Shown here one piece after another: positions 17,874 through 26,371 of a DNA stretch of 64,000 nt. Made by a program: the position numbers and the translations under genes. The stretch comes from JAWLAT01 sp041395325. Lineage in GTDB: Bacteria; Pseudomonadota; Gammaproteobacteria; Xanthomonadales; SZUA-5. How positions within the stretch are numbered: position 1 is the first letter of the stretch; each line of letters starts with the position of its first letter. The stretch is taken from contig JAWLAT010000011.1 of NCBI GenBank assembly GCA_041395325.1, forward strand, positions 1-64,000. The letters run 5' to 3'. Below the pieces are notes generated by a model. It was not told where the DNA came from, searched no databases, and was given only the letters and a program-made list of their open reading frames with translations.

Positions 17874-19451
17874 TCAGCCATACCAGCCATGCAGATACCA
17901 CTGTGTTGGCTGACGCGGGTCGTTGTAGACCCAGGCCTGTGCACCGTCGGCGTCGCGCAGGCACCAGTAGTCGCGGCGGATGTCCTCCCCATCCCACCAG
18001 CCGCCTTCGATGCGTTCGAGGAAGGTCCCGGCCGCTGTGGCTGGCGGGCCAGCTTCAGTCGGGTCGGTCAGCCACAGTGGCTGCTGTTGCAACGGCGGTG
18101 CGGCGGCTGCGCCAGTGGCTGATGTGTCGGTGCCGGCCAGGGTGACCGGGACTAGTGTGGCGGCATGCTCGGGTCGATGATCGGGCTGGGCCTGCAGGCG
18201 CAGCAGCGCGGTTTCTCCCAGCCGCGCGCGCAGCCGTTCGAGCAGGGCTGGCCAGTCCTGTTGTTCGTGCAGGCGGCGATCAAACAGATCGCCCTGCAGC
18301 GCCTGATGGGGTTGCAGCACCGGTGCCAACAGACGCAGGCTCAACACTCGGCCGGGCAGGGTCAGCGCTTCCAGGCGTTGCTGGACGATCTCTTCCAGCT
18401 GTCGAGGATCACGGCTGGGGACCAGCAACTGAATGCTCAGCTCGACCTGGGTCTGGTCGCGCGTTGAGTCTTGCCGTTGTGGCCGTCGGGCGCGCTGTAA
18501 GCGTGCCAGTGGACGTGGCGTGGTCGGCAACGGATCGGCTTCACTGCCATCACGTTCGAGTTCGAGTTGCAGTTGGAAGGCGGGCACGCAGGCATCGCGG
18601 GCGCGCAGCGCCAGGCACAGATCGCCCAGCAGCCGGCGCAACGGGAAGCGCAGGCCTTCCCCCTGGGCCGTGGGTGCCGGCAGCTCGATGCTGGCCTGGT
18701 GACTGGCGGCTGGTCGCCAGAACTGGCCGGGTTCGGCGCGGCGGCCTTCGAGTCGATCGAGGAGTTCGCACAGCTGGCGACCGAAGCGGCGCCTGAGGCT
18801 GTGCCGCGGCAATCGGCGCAGGGCACCGAGCTGATCGATACCACTGCCCAGTAGCGCCTGCTGCAGCGCGGCGGGCAGAGGCAGGGCGCTGATCGGCACC
18901 GGGTCCAGTGCGGGCAGGCGTGGCTGGCCAGAAGTCTGCGTACTGAAGGCCGAGTGGATCCGCCCGTCGGCGGCCAGCTGTGCTCGCCAACGGGCCGCCA
19001 TCGCGGTGCGCCCCAGTCCGCCGACGCTGTGGAAGCCCAGTTGCTGCAGGCGCTGCTGCAGGGTCGGCAGCAGGATGGCCGTCGTATTTCGATACAGCCG
19101 CAGACTGCCGCCGATTTCCAGCAGCAGTCCGGCCGGTGGATCCAGTTGCAGCTGGGGACTGTACTGATAGGCACAGGCGGCCAGATGCAGCAGTGCCTGT
19201 TGTTCGGCCAAGGGATCGCGTTCGATCACGATGACCTGCGGCAGCAGGGCCTGGGCCTGGGGCAATGGCTGACCCGGGCACAGGCCGGCTTCGCGGGCCT
19301 GTGGGCAGGCCAGTACGACCAGACAGCGTGAGCCCTGGCGTTCGACCAGCACCCGCGCGGCGGTGTGGGGTGGCAGGGCGGGATCAGCCGCTTGCAGCTG
19401 CCGGGCCAGATCCAGACCGAGCTGAGGAAACTGCAGGCCGAGCCAGAGCAT
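17874..19451 (-). CDS. imuB: ImuB, catalytically inactive Y-family polymerase homologue
   Basis: SOS mutagenesis factor of 525 residues that recruits the error-prone polymerase DnaE2 (ImuC) to the beta clamp. The overall Y-family layout is present: palm/finger region, then helix-hairpin-helix-like LGALRRLPRHSLRRRFG at about residue 230. The acidic active-site residues of DinB are absent: the N-terminus reads LWLGLQFPQL and the second site reads LLLEIGGSLRLY. That is the defining ImuB feature. It starts four bases after the imuA stop, so the two are co-transcribed from the lexA promoter. No dnaE2 lies in the window. Confidence 0.93.
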   Translation of the reverse strand: MLWLGLQFPQLGLDLARQLQAADPALPPHTAARVLVERQGSRCLVVLACPQAREAGLCPGQPLPQAQALLPQVIVIERDPLAEQQALLHLAACAYQYSPQLQLDPPAGLLLEIGGSLRLYRNTTAILLPTLQQRLQQLGFHSVGGLGRTAMAARWRAQLAADGRIHSAFSTQTSGQPRLPALDPVPISALPLPAALQQALLGSGIDQLGALRRLPRHSLRRRFGRQLCELLDRLEGRRAEPGQFWRPAASHQASIELPAPTAQGEGLRFPLRRLLGDLCLALRARDACVPAFQLQLELERDGSEADPLPTTPRPLARLQRARRPQRQDSTRDQTQVELSIQLLVPSRDPRQLEEIVQQRLEALTLPGRVLSLRLLAPVLQPHQALQGDLFDRRLHEQQDWPALLERLRARLGETALLRLQAQPDHRPEHAATLVPVTLAGTDTSATGAAAAPPLQQQPLWLTDPTEAGPPATAAGTFLERIEGGWWDGEDIRRDYWCLRDADGAQAWVYNDPRQPTQWYLHGWYG

Positions 19452-19455
19452 GGTC

Positions 19456-20229
19456 TCAGCCGGCGCGCCGGGTGGTTTCGTCGTTGGCCGATGATTGCAG
19501 CGGTCGTTGGCGTTGACGTCGCCAGGGACCGATGGTGGTCGGGCTGATTGCCGTCAGGGGCTCGCTCCAGGGACTGTCACCACGCCAGCTCTGGCTGTCA
19601 CCGAAGGGTCGCAGCGGTGCGCTCGTCGAGCAATTCAGGCCACGGGCCTTGAACAGCAGCAATTCGCTCCGCTGGTCGCTCGCTTGCAACAGCAGGCGCA
19701 ACTGGGCCGGGGAGGCCTGTAGACGGCAATCCGGATCCCGATACAGTACGGTCAGTGTCTGGCTTTGTTCGGCCGCCAGTTGCAAGCGGCGCAGGTCCTG
19801 GTCCGCACAGCGCCCTGGCCACAGCAGCAGGCAGCCGAACAGCCCAGAGCGCAGGCATTGCTCGGCGGCCCAGCGTCGCTCGGCTGCGGTGGTGCAGCGA
19901 ATCAGCAGGAGTTGCTGCAAGACCACGCCACGGGCAGCCAGGGCTGGCCCATTGGGCAGCAGTGGCGGGGCAATCAGAGCTACGCGTTGTGCCGACTGAC
20001 TGCATTGACGCAGCACCGGCAGGAACAGGCTCAGCTCACCCAGGCCAGGCCGCGGATAGAGCAGTTCGGTGAGCGCGCCCACGGGCCAGCCGCCGCCCGG
20101 CAGCAATTCGTCCAGCGGCGGGTGGCCGCTGGGCAGTACCGAGGTGCCGGCAGGGCCGGCGCCACGACCGCGCCAGAGTCGGGGAATCTCCGCCTGCAGA
20201 CGGTCGAGTGCGTCGGATCGGCTGGACAT
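19456..20229 (-). CDS. imuA: ImuA, translesion synthesis-associated RecA-like protein
   Basis: Protein of 257 residues of the ImuA (SulA/RecA-related) family, accessory to ImuB and DnaE2 in damage-induced mutagenesis. Hallmarks are GHPPLDELLPGGGWPVGALTELL near residue 35, a degenerate RecA-like loop, and PRPGLGELSLFLPVL. The later part (AEQCLRSGLFGCLLLWP and the C-terminal LLLFKARG) matches the family. It lies 41 bases downstream of lexA; I see no second LexA box in that gap, so expression should depend on the operator upstream of lexA. Confidence 0.92.
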   Translation of the reverse strand: MSSRSDALDRLQAEIPRLWRGRGAGPAGTSVLPSGHPPLDELLPGGGWPVGALTELLYPRPGLGELSLFLPVLRQCSQSAQRVALIAPPLLPNGPALAARGVVLQQLLLIRCTTAAERRWAAEQCLRSGLFGCLLLWPGRCADQDLRRLQLAAEQSQTLTVLYRDPDCRLQASPAQLRLLLQASDQRSELLLFKARGLNCSTSAPLRPFGDSQSWRGDSPWSEPLTAISPTTIGPWRRQRQRPLQSSANDETTRRAG

Positions 20230-20270
20230 GGCTCAATGTCCACCGCCACTGGCTGGCCATCTGTGTCTGC

Positions 20271-20918
20271 TCACGACAGTCCCCGTCGCAACACACCCAC
20301 GCCCAAGCCCTCGATGCTGCAGGGTTCGCCGTCGGCATTCACTTCGATGGGGGCGTAGGCCGGGTTGGCAGGCAGCAGCAGGATGCGGTCGCCAGCGTGA
20401 TGCAGGCGCTTGACGGTGACTTCCTCGCCCAGCCGGGCGACCACGATCTGGCCATCGCTGGCCGTCTGAGTGCGGTGGACGGCGAGCAGATCGCCATTGA
20501 GGATGCCGGCGTCGATCATGCTGTCACCGCGCACTCGCAACAGATAGTGCGCGGTAGGCTTGAAGCTCTGTCCACCCAGTTCGATCTCGTCCTCGACATT
20601 CTGTTCGGCCAGGATGGGACTGCCGGCAGCCACCTGGCCGATCAGCGGCAGGCTGCTGCGACGACCGCTGCGTGCCGGGCTCCGTTCACTGCTGCCGCGC
20701 GCCGGCAGGCGAATGCCGCGCGCCCGTCCACCGGTCAGATCGATGGCGCCTTTGTCGGCCAGGGCGCGCAGATGGGACTCGGCGGCATTGGGCGAGCGGA
20801 ATCCGAAGGCGCGACAGATCTCCAGTCGCGTCGGCGGCGCACCCTGATCACGCTGGAAGGCGATGATCCAGTCGAGGATCTGGCGTTGCCGTGCGGTCAG
20901 TGTGGAGGGCTTGCTCAT
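20271..20918 (-). CDS. lexA: LexA SOS repressor
   Basis: Repressor of 215 residues. The N-terminal winged helix (TARQRQILDWIIAFQRDQG, then PTRLEICRAFGFRSPNAAESHL) binds CTG-N10-CAG operators. A linker leads to the S24 autoprotease domain with cleavage site Ala98-Gly99 in GQVAAGSP, nucleophile Ser133 in RGDSMID and general base Lys170 in VTVKRL. RecA filaments trigger self-cleavage and relieve repression of the imuA-imuB genes downstream. No Shine-Dalgarno precedes the ATG; a LexA box containing a TATAAA-like element ends one base before it. This is the lexA copy linked to the ImuAB cassette; whether another lexA exists cannot be seen here. Confidence 0.96.
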   Translation of the reverse strand: MSKPSTLTARQRQILDWIIAFQRDQGAPPTRLEICRAFGFRSPNAAESHLRALADKGAIDLTGGRARGIRLPARGSSERSPARSGRRSSLPLIGQVAAGSPILAEQNVEDEIELGGQSFKPTAHYLLRVRGDSMIDAGILNGDLLAVHRTQTASDGQIVVARLGEEVTVKRLHHAGDRILLLPANPAYAPIEVNADGEPCSIEGLGVGVLRRGLS

Positions 20919-20919
20919 G

Positions 20920-20935
20920 CTGTCAATTTATACAG
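20920..20935 (-). promoter_or_regulatory. LexA operator (SOS box) overlapping the lexA -10 element
   Basis: Reading the minus strand, CTGTATAAATTGACAG is a perfect CTG-N10-CAG LexA box. It contains TATAAA (20927-20932), a good -10 hexamer, eight bases before the A of the lexA start codon. Bound LexA would cover the promoter directly, giving autoregulation of lexA-imuA-imuB. The position implies that the transcript starts at or next to the ATG. Confidence 0.88.
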
Positions 20936-21138
20936 CTTTTCGGGCCACTCGGGAATGCTAGCTGTCGCCGCGGACGAAAGTCTGCCGCCAGCCCACTGAC
21001 AGGGGTGGGCGCACCGTCGTCCGGCGGGGCGATCGTCTACACTTGCCGGCCTGATGCCAGCCAGCAGGTGATCGCTTTGCTGATCAATGAGATAACAGAG
21101 TTCGCGCTGCGCGGCCGGTGCGGCAGCGGAAGCAGGGC

Positions 21139-23118
21139 ATGAGTCGACGCGTTCTGCAGCGACCGGTTTCCGATCCCGCAACGGCGGCCGCCCGCCCACG
21201 GGTACGTGCCTCGCGGGCATCGCGCTGGCGCGCGCTGGTGCTGGTACTGGTGCATCTGCTGATTGCTGCCCACATCGCCCACTGGCTGACCACTGGCAGT
21301 TCGGTGACACCAGTGGAGCCCTCCGAAGCGATGGCCTTCAGTCGCGATTCGATCATCAATACCGGCCTGATCTTCTTTGCGCTGATGATCCTGTCGACGG
21401 CGCTGTTCGGTCGTTATTTCTGCGGCTGGGCCTGTCATCTGCTGGCGCTGCAGGATCTGTGCAGGCACTGGATGCTCAAGCTCGGCATCCGCCCGCGGCC
21501 GCTGCGCTCGCGGGTGCTGGCCTGGGTGCCGACGGCTGCCTTCCTGTACATGTTCATCTGGCCGCTGGTGTATCGCTGGTGGGTCGGGGATTCGCTGGCG
21601 GTGCGTGGCATGGAGCTCACCACCGCCCACTTCTGGGCCACCTTCCCCGGCTGGATCGTGGGGGCGCTGACCTTCCTGATCTGCGGCTTCGCTTGCGTCT
21701 ATTTCCTCGGCGCCAAGGGTTTCTGCACCTATGCCTGTCCCTACGGCGCCGCCTTCGCCGCCGTCGATCGCCTGGCGCCCTGGCGCATCCGGGTGACCGA
21801 TGCCTGCCAGCAATGCGGGCATTGCACTGCGGTGTGCAGTTCCAACGTGCGGGTGCATGAGGAGGTGCGCGACTGGGGCATGGTGGTCTCCCCGGGCTGC
21901 ATGAAGTGCAACGACTGCGTCAGCGTCTGTCCGACCGGTGCGCTTTATTACGGTGTTGGCACCATTCCGTTGCTGGCCCGCCGCCGTCAGCCGGTCACCC
22001 GATCGGCACGACCGGCCTGGCGCTGGGGCGAGGAACTGGCGTTGCTGCTGCTGTTCGGTCTGACCTTCCTGATCGTGCGCGGACTCTATGGCGTCGTGCC
22101 ATTCCTGATGTCGCTCGGGGTAGCCGGGGTCGTGGCCTTCCTGGGCCTGCAGACCTGGCGGCTGCTGCGTGGCGAGCAGATCGATCGGGCCGGTTTCCGT
22201 CTGCGCGGTGCCGATGGCTGGCGACCGGCCGGGCGGCTGTGGCTGGCCGGTATGGCGGTGTTGATCGCTTTGCTGCTGCATTCGGCAGTGCTGCGCTGGC
22301 AGATGGCCACGGCCGATGCCGCTGTGCAGAGCCTGCTGCCGGCTCGATTGGCGTTGCTGGCCAATCCCGGCCAGACCCCGTCCCTGAGCGATGCCGAGCA
22401 GGCGGCTGCCGAGTCAGCCATCGAAGCACTGCAAAGGGTCGATCGCTGGGGCTTGTTCCCGACGCTGGGCAATGCGGCCAAGCAGGCCTGGATGCAGGTG
22501 CTGATTGATCGGCCCGACGCTGCGCTGGCGCAGGCCGATGCAGCGGTGGCCAATGATGAGCTGAGTGAGCAGATGTGGCAGCTGCGCGCACACATCGCCT
22601 TGCAGCGGCATGAGCTTGAGGCTGCACTGGCAGCCTGGCAGCAGGCGATCGACGCCCGCCCCGATCTGCCCGAGGCCTATCTGGCCATGGGTATCGGGCT
22701 GGCCGGACAGGGCCAGTTGATCCAGGCGCAGGCGGTCTTCGATCGTGGTCTGGCAGCGGTGGGCGAAACGCCGGAGCTGCTTTACAACGCCGGTCTGGCG
22801 CGGGCGCTGTCGGGTCAGTTGGGGGCATCACTGAACTTCTTCGAGCGCGCTCTGGTGTTGCGCCCGGTCTATCAGGAAGCGCGCGAGAATCTGGCCGGCG
22901 TCCATGCCGAACTGGGTCAGTTCGACGCGGCCGCCGCGCAATTCCGGATCGCCGCGGAGCAGACGCCGGACGATGCGGACACCTGGTTTCTGCTGGCGCG
23001 GGCCAGCGCCGCAGCGGGTCAGCGGGCGCAGGCGCTGGAAGCACTGGATCGGGTGCTGCAGCTGCAGCCGGATCATTCAGCTGCGTTGCAATTCAGGACA
23101 GAACTTGCGCTTCCCTAG
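21139..23118 (+). CDS. Membrane 4Fe-4S polyferredoxin (NapH/CcoG-like) fused to TPR repeats
   Basis: Protein of 659 residues. The N-terminal half has about five membrane segments and the two cysteine motifs of NapH/NosR/CcoG-like proteins: CGWACH at residue 95 and CTYACPYG at 196. Two ferredoxin clusters follow, CQQCGHCTAVC from 223 and CMKCNDCVSVCP from 254. After two further membrane segments the C-terminal third is built of TPR repeats (for example MWQLRAHIALQRHELEAALA). Such proteins pass electrons across or along the membrane to periplasmic reductases or assembly factors; the TPR part suggests a protein partner. ATG 21139 is preceded by GGAAG; GTG 21118 is possible. No reductase gene is adjacent, so the function is open. 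Confidence 0.85.
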   Translation: MSRRVLQRPVSDPATAAARPRVRASRASRWRALVLVLVHLLIAAHIAHWLTTGSSVTPVEPSEAMAFSRDSIINTGLIFFALMILSTALFGRYFCGWACHLLALQDLCRHWMLKLGIRPRPLRSRVLAWVPTAAFLYMFIWPLVYRWWVGDSLAVRGMELTTAHFWATFPGWIVGALTFLICGFACVYFLGAKGFCTYACPYGAAFAAVDRLAPWRIRVTDACQQCGHCTAVCSSNVRVHEEVRDWGMVVSPGCMKCNDCVSVCPTGALYYGVGTIPLLARRRQPVTRSARPAWRWGEELALLLLFGLTFLIVRGLYGVVPFLMSLGVAGVVAFLGLQTWRLLRGEQIDRAGFRLRGADGWRPAGRLWLAGMAVLIALLLHSAVLRWQMATADAAVQSLLPARLALLANPGQTPSLSDAEQAAAESAIEALQRVDRWGLFPTLGNAAKQAWMQVLIDRPDAALAQADAAVANDELSEQMWQLRAHIALQRHELEAALAAWQQAIDARPDLPEAYLAMGIGLAGQGQLIQAQAVFDRGLAAVGETPELLYNAGLARALSGQLGASLNFFERALVLRPVYQEARENLAGVHAELGQFDAAAAQFRIAAEQTPDDADTWFLLARASAAAGQRAQALEALDRVLQLQPDHSAALQFRTELALP

Positions 23119-23208
23119 GTGGTAGTGGCGCTCGAATCGGAGTAGGTTTCAAGATTCACTTTCCGGGCAATCCGGTACTTTCGTGAATTCGAATTTGGGA
23201 GAAGGCCG

Positions 23209-24495
23209 ATGATCGACGCACAACGTTGGTACAGACGACTGCTGGGCGGGTTCTTGCTGCTGTCGGTTTTGCCGGTGGCGCAGGCGGCCGAAGAAGCTCC
23301 GCTGATCGACGGCGCTTCGACCGGCCCTGATGTGACGGTTTTCTCGCTTTACGACACGCAGAATTACGGCTTGTCCAACGGCAAGCGCGGTTATTCGATC
23401 GGTACCCGCTCCTGCAATATCGGCACGGCGCCGCTGAACTGGTGCGACAACGCCGGTGGTTGCGGTGCGGGCACGACGCCGCAGGAGCATCCGGTCATTG
23501 CGCAGAACATGTATCGGCTCAAGGATGGTCGTTTCAATCAGATCGGTGCCAGCTGGCTCAAGCACGGCTTCCTCTCGACCAATTCGAACACGGCCGGCTG
23601 CGGTACGGGTTCCTGTCAAACGCCGCCTTTGGGCTCCGATCAGTTGGGCGTGGGTTGCACCGACCCCTATGGTTCCAGCTTGAATGGTTCCCGCCCGCTG
23701 GGGCGCAAATCCGAGGTGAATGCCGCGACCGGCGTTTTCCCCTTCCCCTATGGTGGGGGCGGTGCCAGCTCGGAGAGTTGGAATCAGCGCGTGGCCGTGG
23801 CCCAGGACGATCTGGTGGCGGCCTCCAATCCCGGTGCACGCTATTTCATCGAGGGTCACTACATTGCTTCGGATGATGCGGCGGCCGGCAATGGCCTGAA
23901 CAACGCCTCCTGGCGTGAGGTGACGGTCAGCCAGAGCACCTTCAATTTGACGTTGAGTGGCAGCACCGTGCGTGAACAGGTCGCCATTCAGGCCTGGCCG
24001 ACGATCGATCCCACCGTCGAACTGGTCAACGTCGATGTGCCCGGCACCGATCCGGTCGAGCGCTACCATGTTGCGCGCAAGGTCACCGAAGTGTCTCCGG
24101 GGCTTTGGCACTACGAGTACGCCGTGCACAACATGAACTCGGATCGTGCTGCCGACCGCATGACCGTGACCTTCTTCGGTGCGACCAACTTCTCCGGCAT
24201 CGGCTTCAGCGATGTCGATGCGCATTCCAACGAGCCTTACGACACCACCGACTGGCCGGCGACGACCTCGGCCAACAGCATCGAATGGGCGGCGCCACCG
24301 TTCCCGTCGTCGCCCAGTGATGCCAACGCACTGCGCTGGGCCACGATGTACAACTTCTGGTTCGATGCCGATCGCCCACCCAGTGAGATCGGCATGCACG
24401 ATCTGGGCATCTTCAGCGGCCCGGTGTCGGAAGTCCGCTTCCTGGAAAACTCCGACGTGCTGCTCGAGGATGGCTTCGAAACACTCGTTCCGTAG
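23209..24495 (+). CDS. Unknown secreted protein with C-terminal DGFE tag
   Basis: Protein of 428 residues with a clear signal peptide (basic start, hydrophobic core, cleavage near AQAAEE at about residue 31). The mature part is rich in Asn, Ser, Gly and Thr, with Cys pairs (RSCNIGTAPLNWCDN, GGCGAG, AGCGTGSC) and conserved-looking phrases such as HPVIAQNMYRLKDGRFNQIG and WLKHGFLSTNSN. I have a vague memory of similar proteins in other environmental bacteria but no named function. It ends in VLLEDGFETLVP. Ribosome site GGAGAAGG precedes the ATG, and a hairpin terminator follows, so it is probably a single-gene unit. No catalytic motif is recognised. Confidence 0.8.
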   Translation: MIDAQRWYRRLLGGFLLLSVLPVAQAAEEAPLIDGASTGPDVTVFSLYDTQNYGLSNGKRGYSIGTRSCNIGTAPLNWCDNAGGCGAGTTPQEHPVIAQNMYRLKDGRFNQIGASWLKHGFLSTNSNTAGCGTGSCQTPPLGSDQLGVGCTDPYGSSLNGSRPLGRKSEVNAATGVFPFPYGGGGASSESWNQRVAVAQDDLVAASNPGARYFIEGHYIASDDAAAGNGLNNASWREVTVSQSTFNLTLSGSTVREQVAIQAWPTIDPTVELVNVDVPGTDPVERYHVARKVTEVSPGLWHYEYAVHNMNSDRAADRMTVTFFGATNFSGIGFSDVDAHSNEPYDTTDWPATTSANSIEWAAPPFPSSPSDANALRWATMYNFWFDADRPPSEIGMHDLGIFSGPVSEVRFLENSDVLLEDGFETLVP

Positions 24496-24522
24496 TCGCC
24501 CCTTGCCCATATCGAGTCACCG

Positions 24523-24552
24523 AACGCCACCCTCGCGGTGGCGTTTGGCTTT
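24523..24552 (+). terminator. Hairpin terminator after the secreted-protein gene
   Basis: A nine-base-pair stem AACGCCACC/GGTGGCGTT with a five-base loop CTCGC is followed by TGGCTTT, a short broken T-run. It sits 28 bases after the stop, between convergent genes. Confidence 0.7.
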
Positions 24553-24636
24553 CTGCACCACGAACGCCGGTGATTGTTGCTGCTGCAGTTGCGACGGCTA
24601 GGAATGCCAGCATCCGCTGGCCAAAAGCGTCGCCGT

Positions 24637-25647
24637 CTAGCGCTGGCGGTGCAGGGCGTAATCCGCCAGGAAGGCCAGGCCATCGCGGCAGGGGCCCTGG
24701 GGTAAACCGTCCAGAGCCTGCAGGGCGGCCTGCAACTCGGTCTCGGCACGAGCCTCACAGGCCTCCAGGGCATCGGTGCTGCGCAGCGCCTGGACCACTG
24801 CCGGCAGAGCCTCGCGACGGCCTTCGCGCAACGCATCGGCGATGCACTGCACGACCTCGTCACTGCCCCGTTGCAGCGCCAGGATCAGCGGCAGGGTCAG
24901 CTTGCCCTCGGCCAGATCATCGCCCAGATGCTTGCCGATGCGTTCGGCATCGCCGGTGTAGTCGAGCAGGTCATCGGCGATCTGAAAGGCCATGCCCAGG
25001 TGATGCCCGAAAGCGGCCGCTGCCAGTTCGGTATCGCTGTCGGCGCCGGCGCTCAACGCGCCCAGGCGGCAGGCCGCCGCGAAGAGCACGGCCGTCTTGC
25101 GCTCGATCACGTCGCGGTAGCGCGCTTCGGAGGTTTCCGGATCGCCCAGCTGCATCAGTTGCAGCACCTCGCCCTCGGCGATGCGATTGGTGGTGTCGGC
25201 CAGGATCCGCATCACCGCCATGCGGTTGACGCCGACCATCAGCTGGAAGGCCCGCGAATAGAGGAAATCGCCGACCAGCACGCTGGGTGCGTTGCCCCAC
25301 AGGGCATTGGCGGTGGCCCGGCCTCGACGCAGATCCGAGCCATCGACCACATCGTCGTGCAGCAGCGTGGCGGTGTGAATGAACTCGACCACCACGGCCA
25401 GTTGCACCGCATCCTCCTGCAGACTGCCGCAGGCCTGGGCGCACAGCAGCACCAGTTGCGGACGCAGACGTTTGCCGCCAGCGGCGATGATGTGCTCACC
25501 GATCTGGCGAATCAGCAGGACGTCGCTGTAGAGCTCGCGACGGATGGCTGCATCCACGCGCGCCATGCCGGCGGCGGTCAGTGCGGTCACATCGGCCAGG
25601 CTGCTCACGCCAGTGGCGGGACTCAATCGATCGGGTGCATTCGGCAT
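24637..25647 (-). CDS. ispB: Octaprenyl (polyprenyl) diphosphate synthase
   Basis: Trans-prenyltransferase of 336 residues making the ubiquinone side chain from farnesyl and isopentenyl diphosphates. It has GGKRLRPQLVLL, the first Asp-rich motif LLHDDVVDGSDLRRG, the central LQLMQLGD, and the second Asp-rich motif IADDLLDYTGD. ATG 25647 is chosen because homologues start near this residue and a TATAAT lies just upstream; the frame is open further 5' but without start signals. The gene diverges from ssb. Chain length (C40) is assumed from the family. Confidence 0.95.
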   Translation of the reverse strand: MPNAPDRLSPATGVSSLADVTALTAAGMARVDAAIRRELYSDVLLIRQIGEHIIAAGGKRLRPQLVLLCAQACGSLQEDAVQLAVVVEFIHTATLLHDDVVDGSDLRRGRATANALWGNAPSVLVGDFLYSRAFQLMVGVNRMAVMRILADTTNRIAEGEVLQLMQLGDPETSEARYRDVIERKTAVLFAAACRLGALSAGADSDTELAAAAFGHHLGMAFQIADDLLDYTGDAERIGKHLGDDLAEGKLTLPLILALQRGSDEVVQCIADALREGRREALPAVVQALRSTDALEACEARAETELQAALQALDGLPQGPCRDGLAFLADYALHRQR

Positions 25648-25653
25648 GCCCGA

Positions 25654-25659
25654 ATTATA
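25654..25659 (-). promoter_or_regulatory. TATAAT -10 element six bases before the ispB ATG
   Basis: On the minus strand a perfect TATAAT is followed by TCGGGC and then the ATG of ispB, with no Shine-Dalgarno between. No good -35 is seen at 17 bases. If functional, the transcript would be leaderless or nearly so. Confidence 0.45.
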
Positions 25660-25855
25660 GCGATGCGCGTCGTTCCCGGTGGCGCGATTCCGATGTTCGC
25701 CGGATGGCAGATTTTTCGGCCCGTCCACAGCGCCGGAATCGGCCGCCCAGGCGTGCCGTTGGCGACTGGTTGGCGGGGAGGCACATGCTATGCTTCAGTC
25801 TCACGCCAGTCATTGGCGGACCTGACAAAAAGCAAATCAATTCAAGGATATAGAC

Positions 25856-26347
25856 ATGGCTCGTGGTGTGAATAAGGTCATTCTGATCGGTAATCTGGGC
25901 ACGGATCCGGAAGTCCGCTATACCGCCGGTGGATCGGCGATCACCACGATCAAGCTGGCCACCTCGGAGAACTGGACCGACAAGCAGGGTGAGCGGCAGG
26001 AACGCACCGAATGGCACCGGGTGAAGTTCTTCGGTCGGCTGGCTGAAATCGCCGGGGAATACCTGAAAAAGGGCCGGCAGGTCTATATCGAGGGTTCGAT
26101 CCGTACAGACAAGTACACCGGCCAGGATGGCATCGAGCGCTACGCGACCGACATCATCGCCAATGAGATGCAGATGCTCGGTGGGACCGGTGGTGGCGGT
26201 GGTGGCCAGTATGACGAAGGCGGCGGCGGCGGTGGTGGCGGCCGGCCGATGCAGCGCGGTGGTGGTGGTCAGCGCCCCTCCGGCCAGGCCCCCAGTCGAC
26301 AGGCGCCCCCGCCGGCTGATGATTTCGAGGACGACATTCCGTTCTGA
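25856..26347 (+). CDS. ssb: Single-stranded DNA-binding protein
   Basis: SSB of 163 residues with the OB-fold at about 1-110 (RGVNKVILIGNLGTDPEVRY at the N-terminus, then EWHRVKFFGRLAEIAGEYLKKG). A Gly-rich linker follows, and then the acidic tip DDFEDDIPF, which docks replication and repair proteins. It acts as a tetramer at replication forks. AAGGA lies eight bases before the ATG. In many gammaproteobacteria ssb neighbours uvrA; here the neighbours are ispB and a PLP enzyme, and no LexA box is seen in the 207-base gap. Confidence 0.97.
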   Translation: MARGVNKVILIGNLGTDPEVRYTAGGSAITTIKLATSENWTDKQGERQERTEWHRVKFFGRLAEIAGEYLKKGRQVYIEGSIRTDKYTGQDGIERYATDIIANEMQMLGGTGGGGGGQYDEGGGGGGGGRPMQRGGGGQRPSGQAPSRQAPPPADDFEDDIPF

Positions 26348-26371
26348 GGTCGCGCCCCGGGTCCAGGCGCT

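Noticed and set aside
20230..20270. A second LexA box between lexA and imuA
   Set aside because: No CTG-N10-CAG was found in this 41-base gap, so only the upstream operator is annotated.
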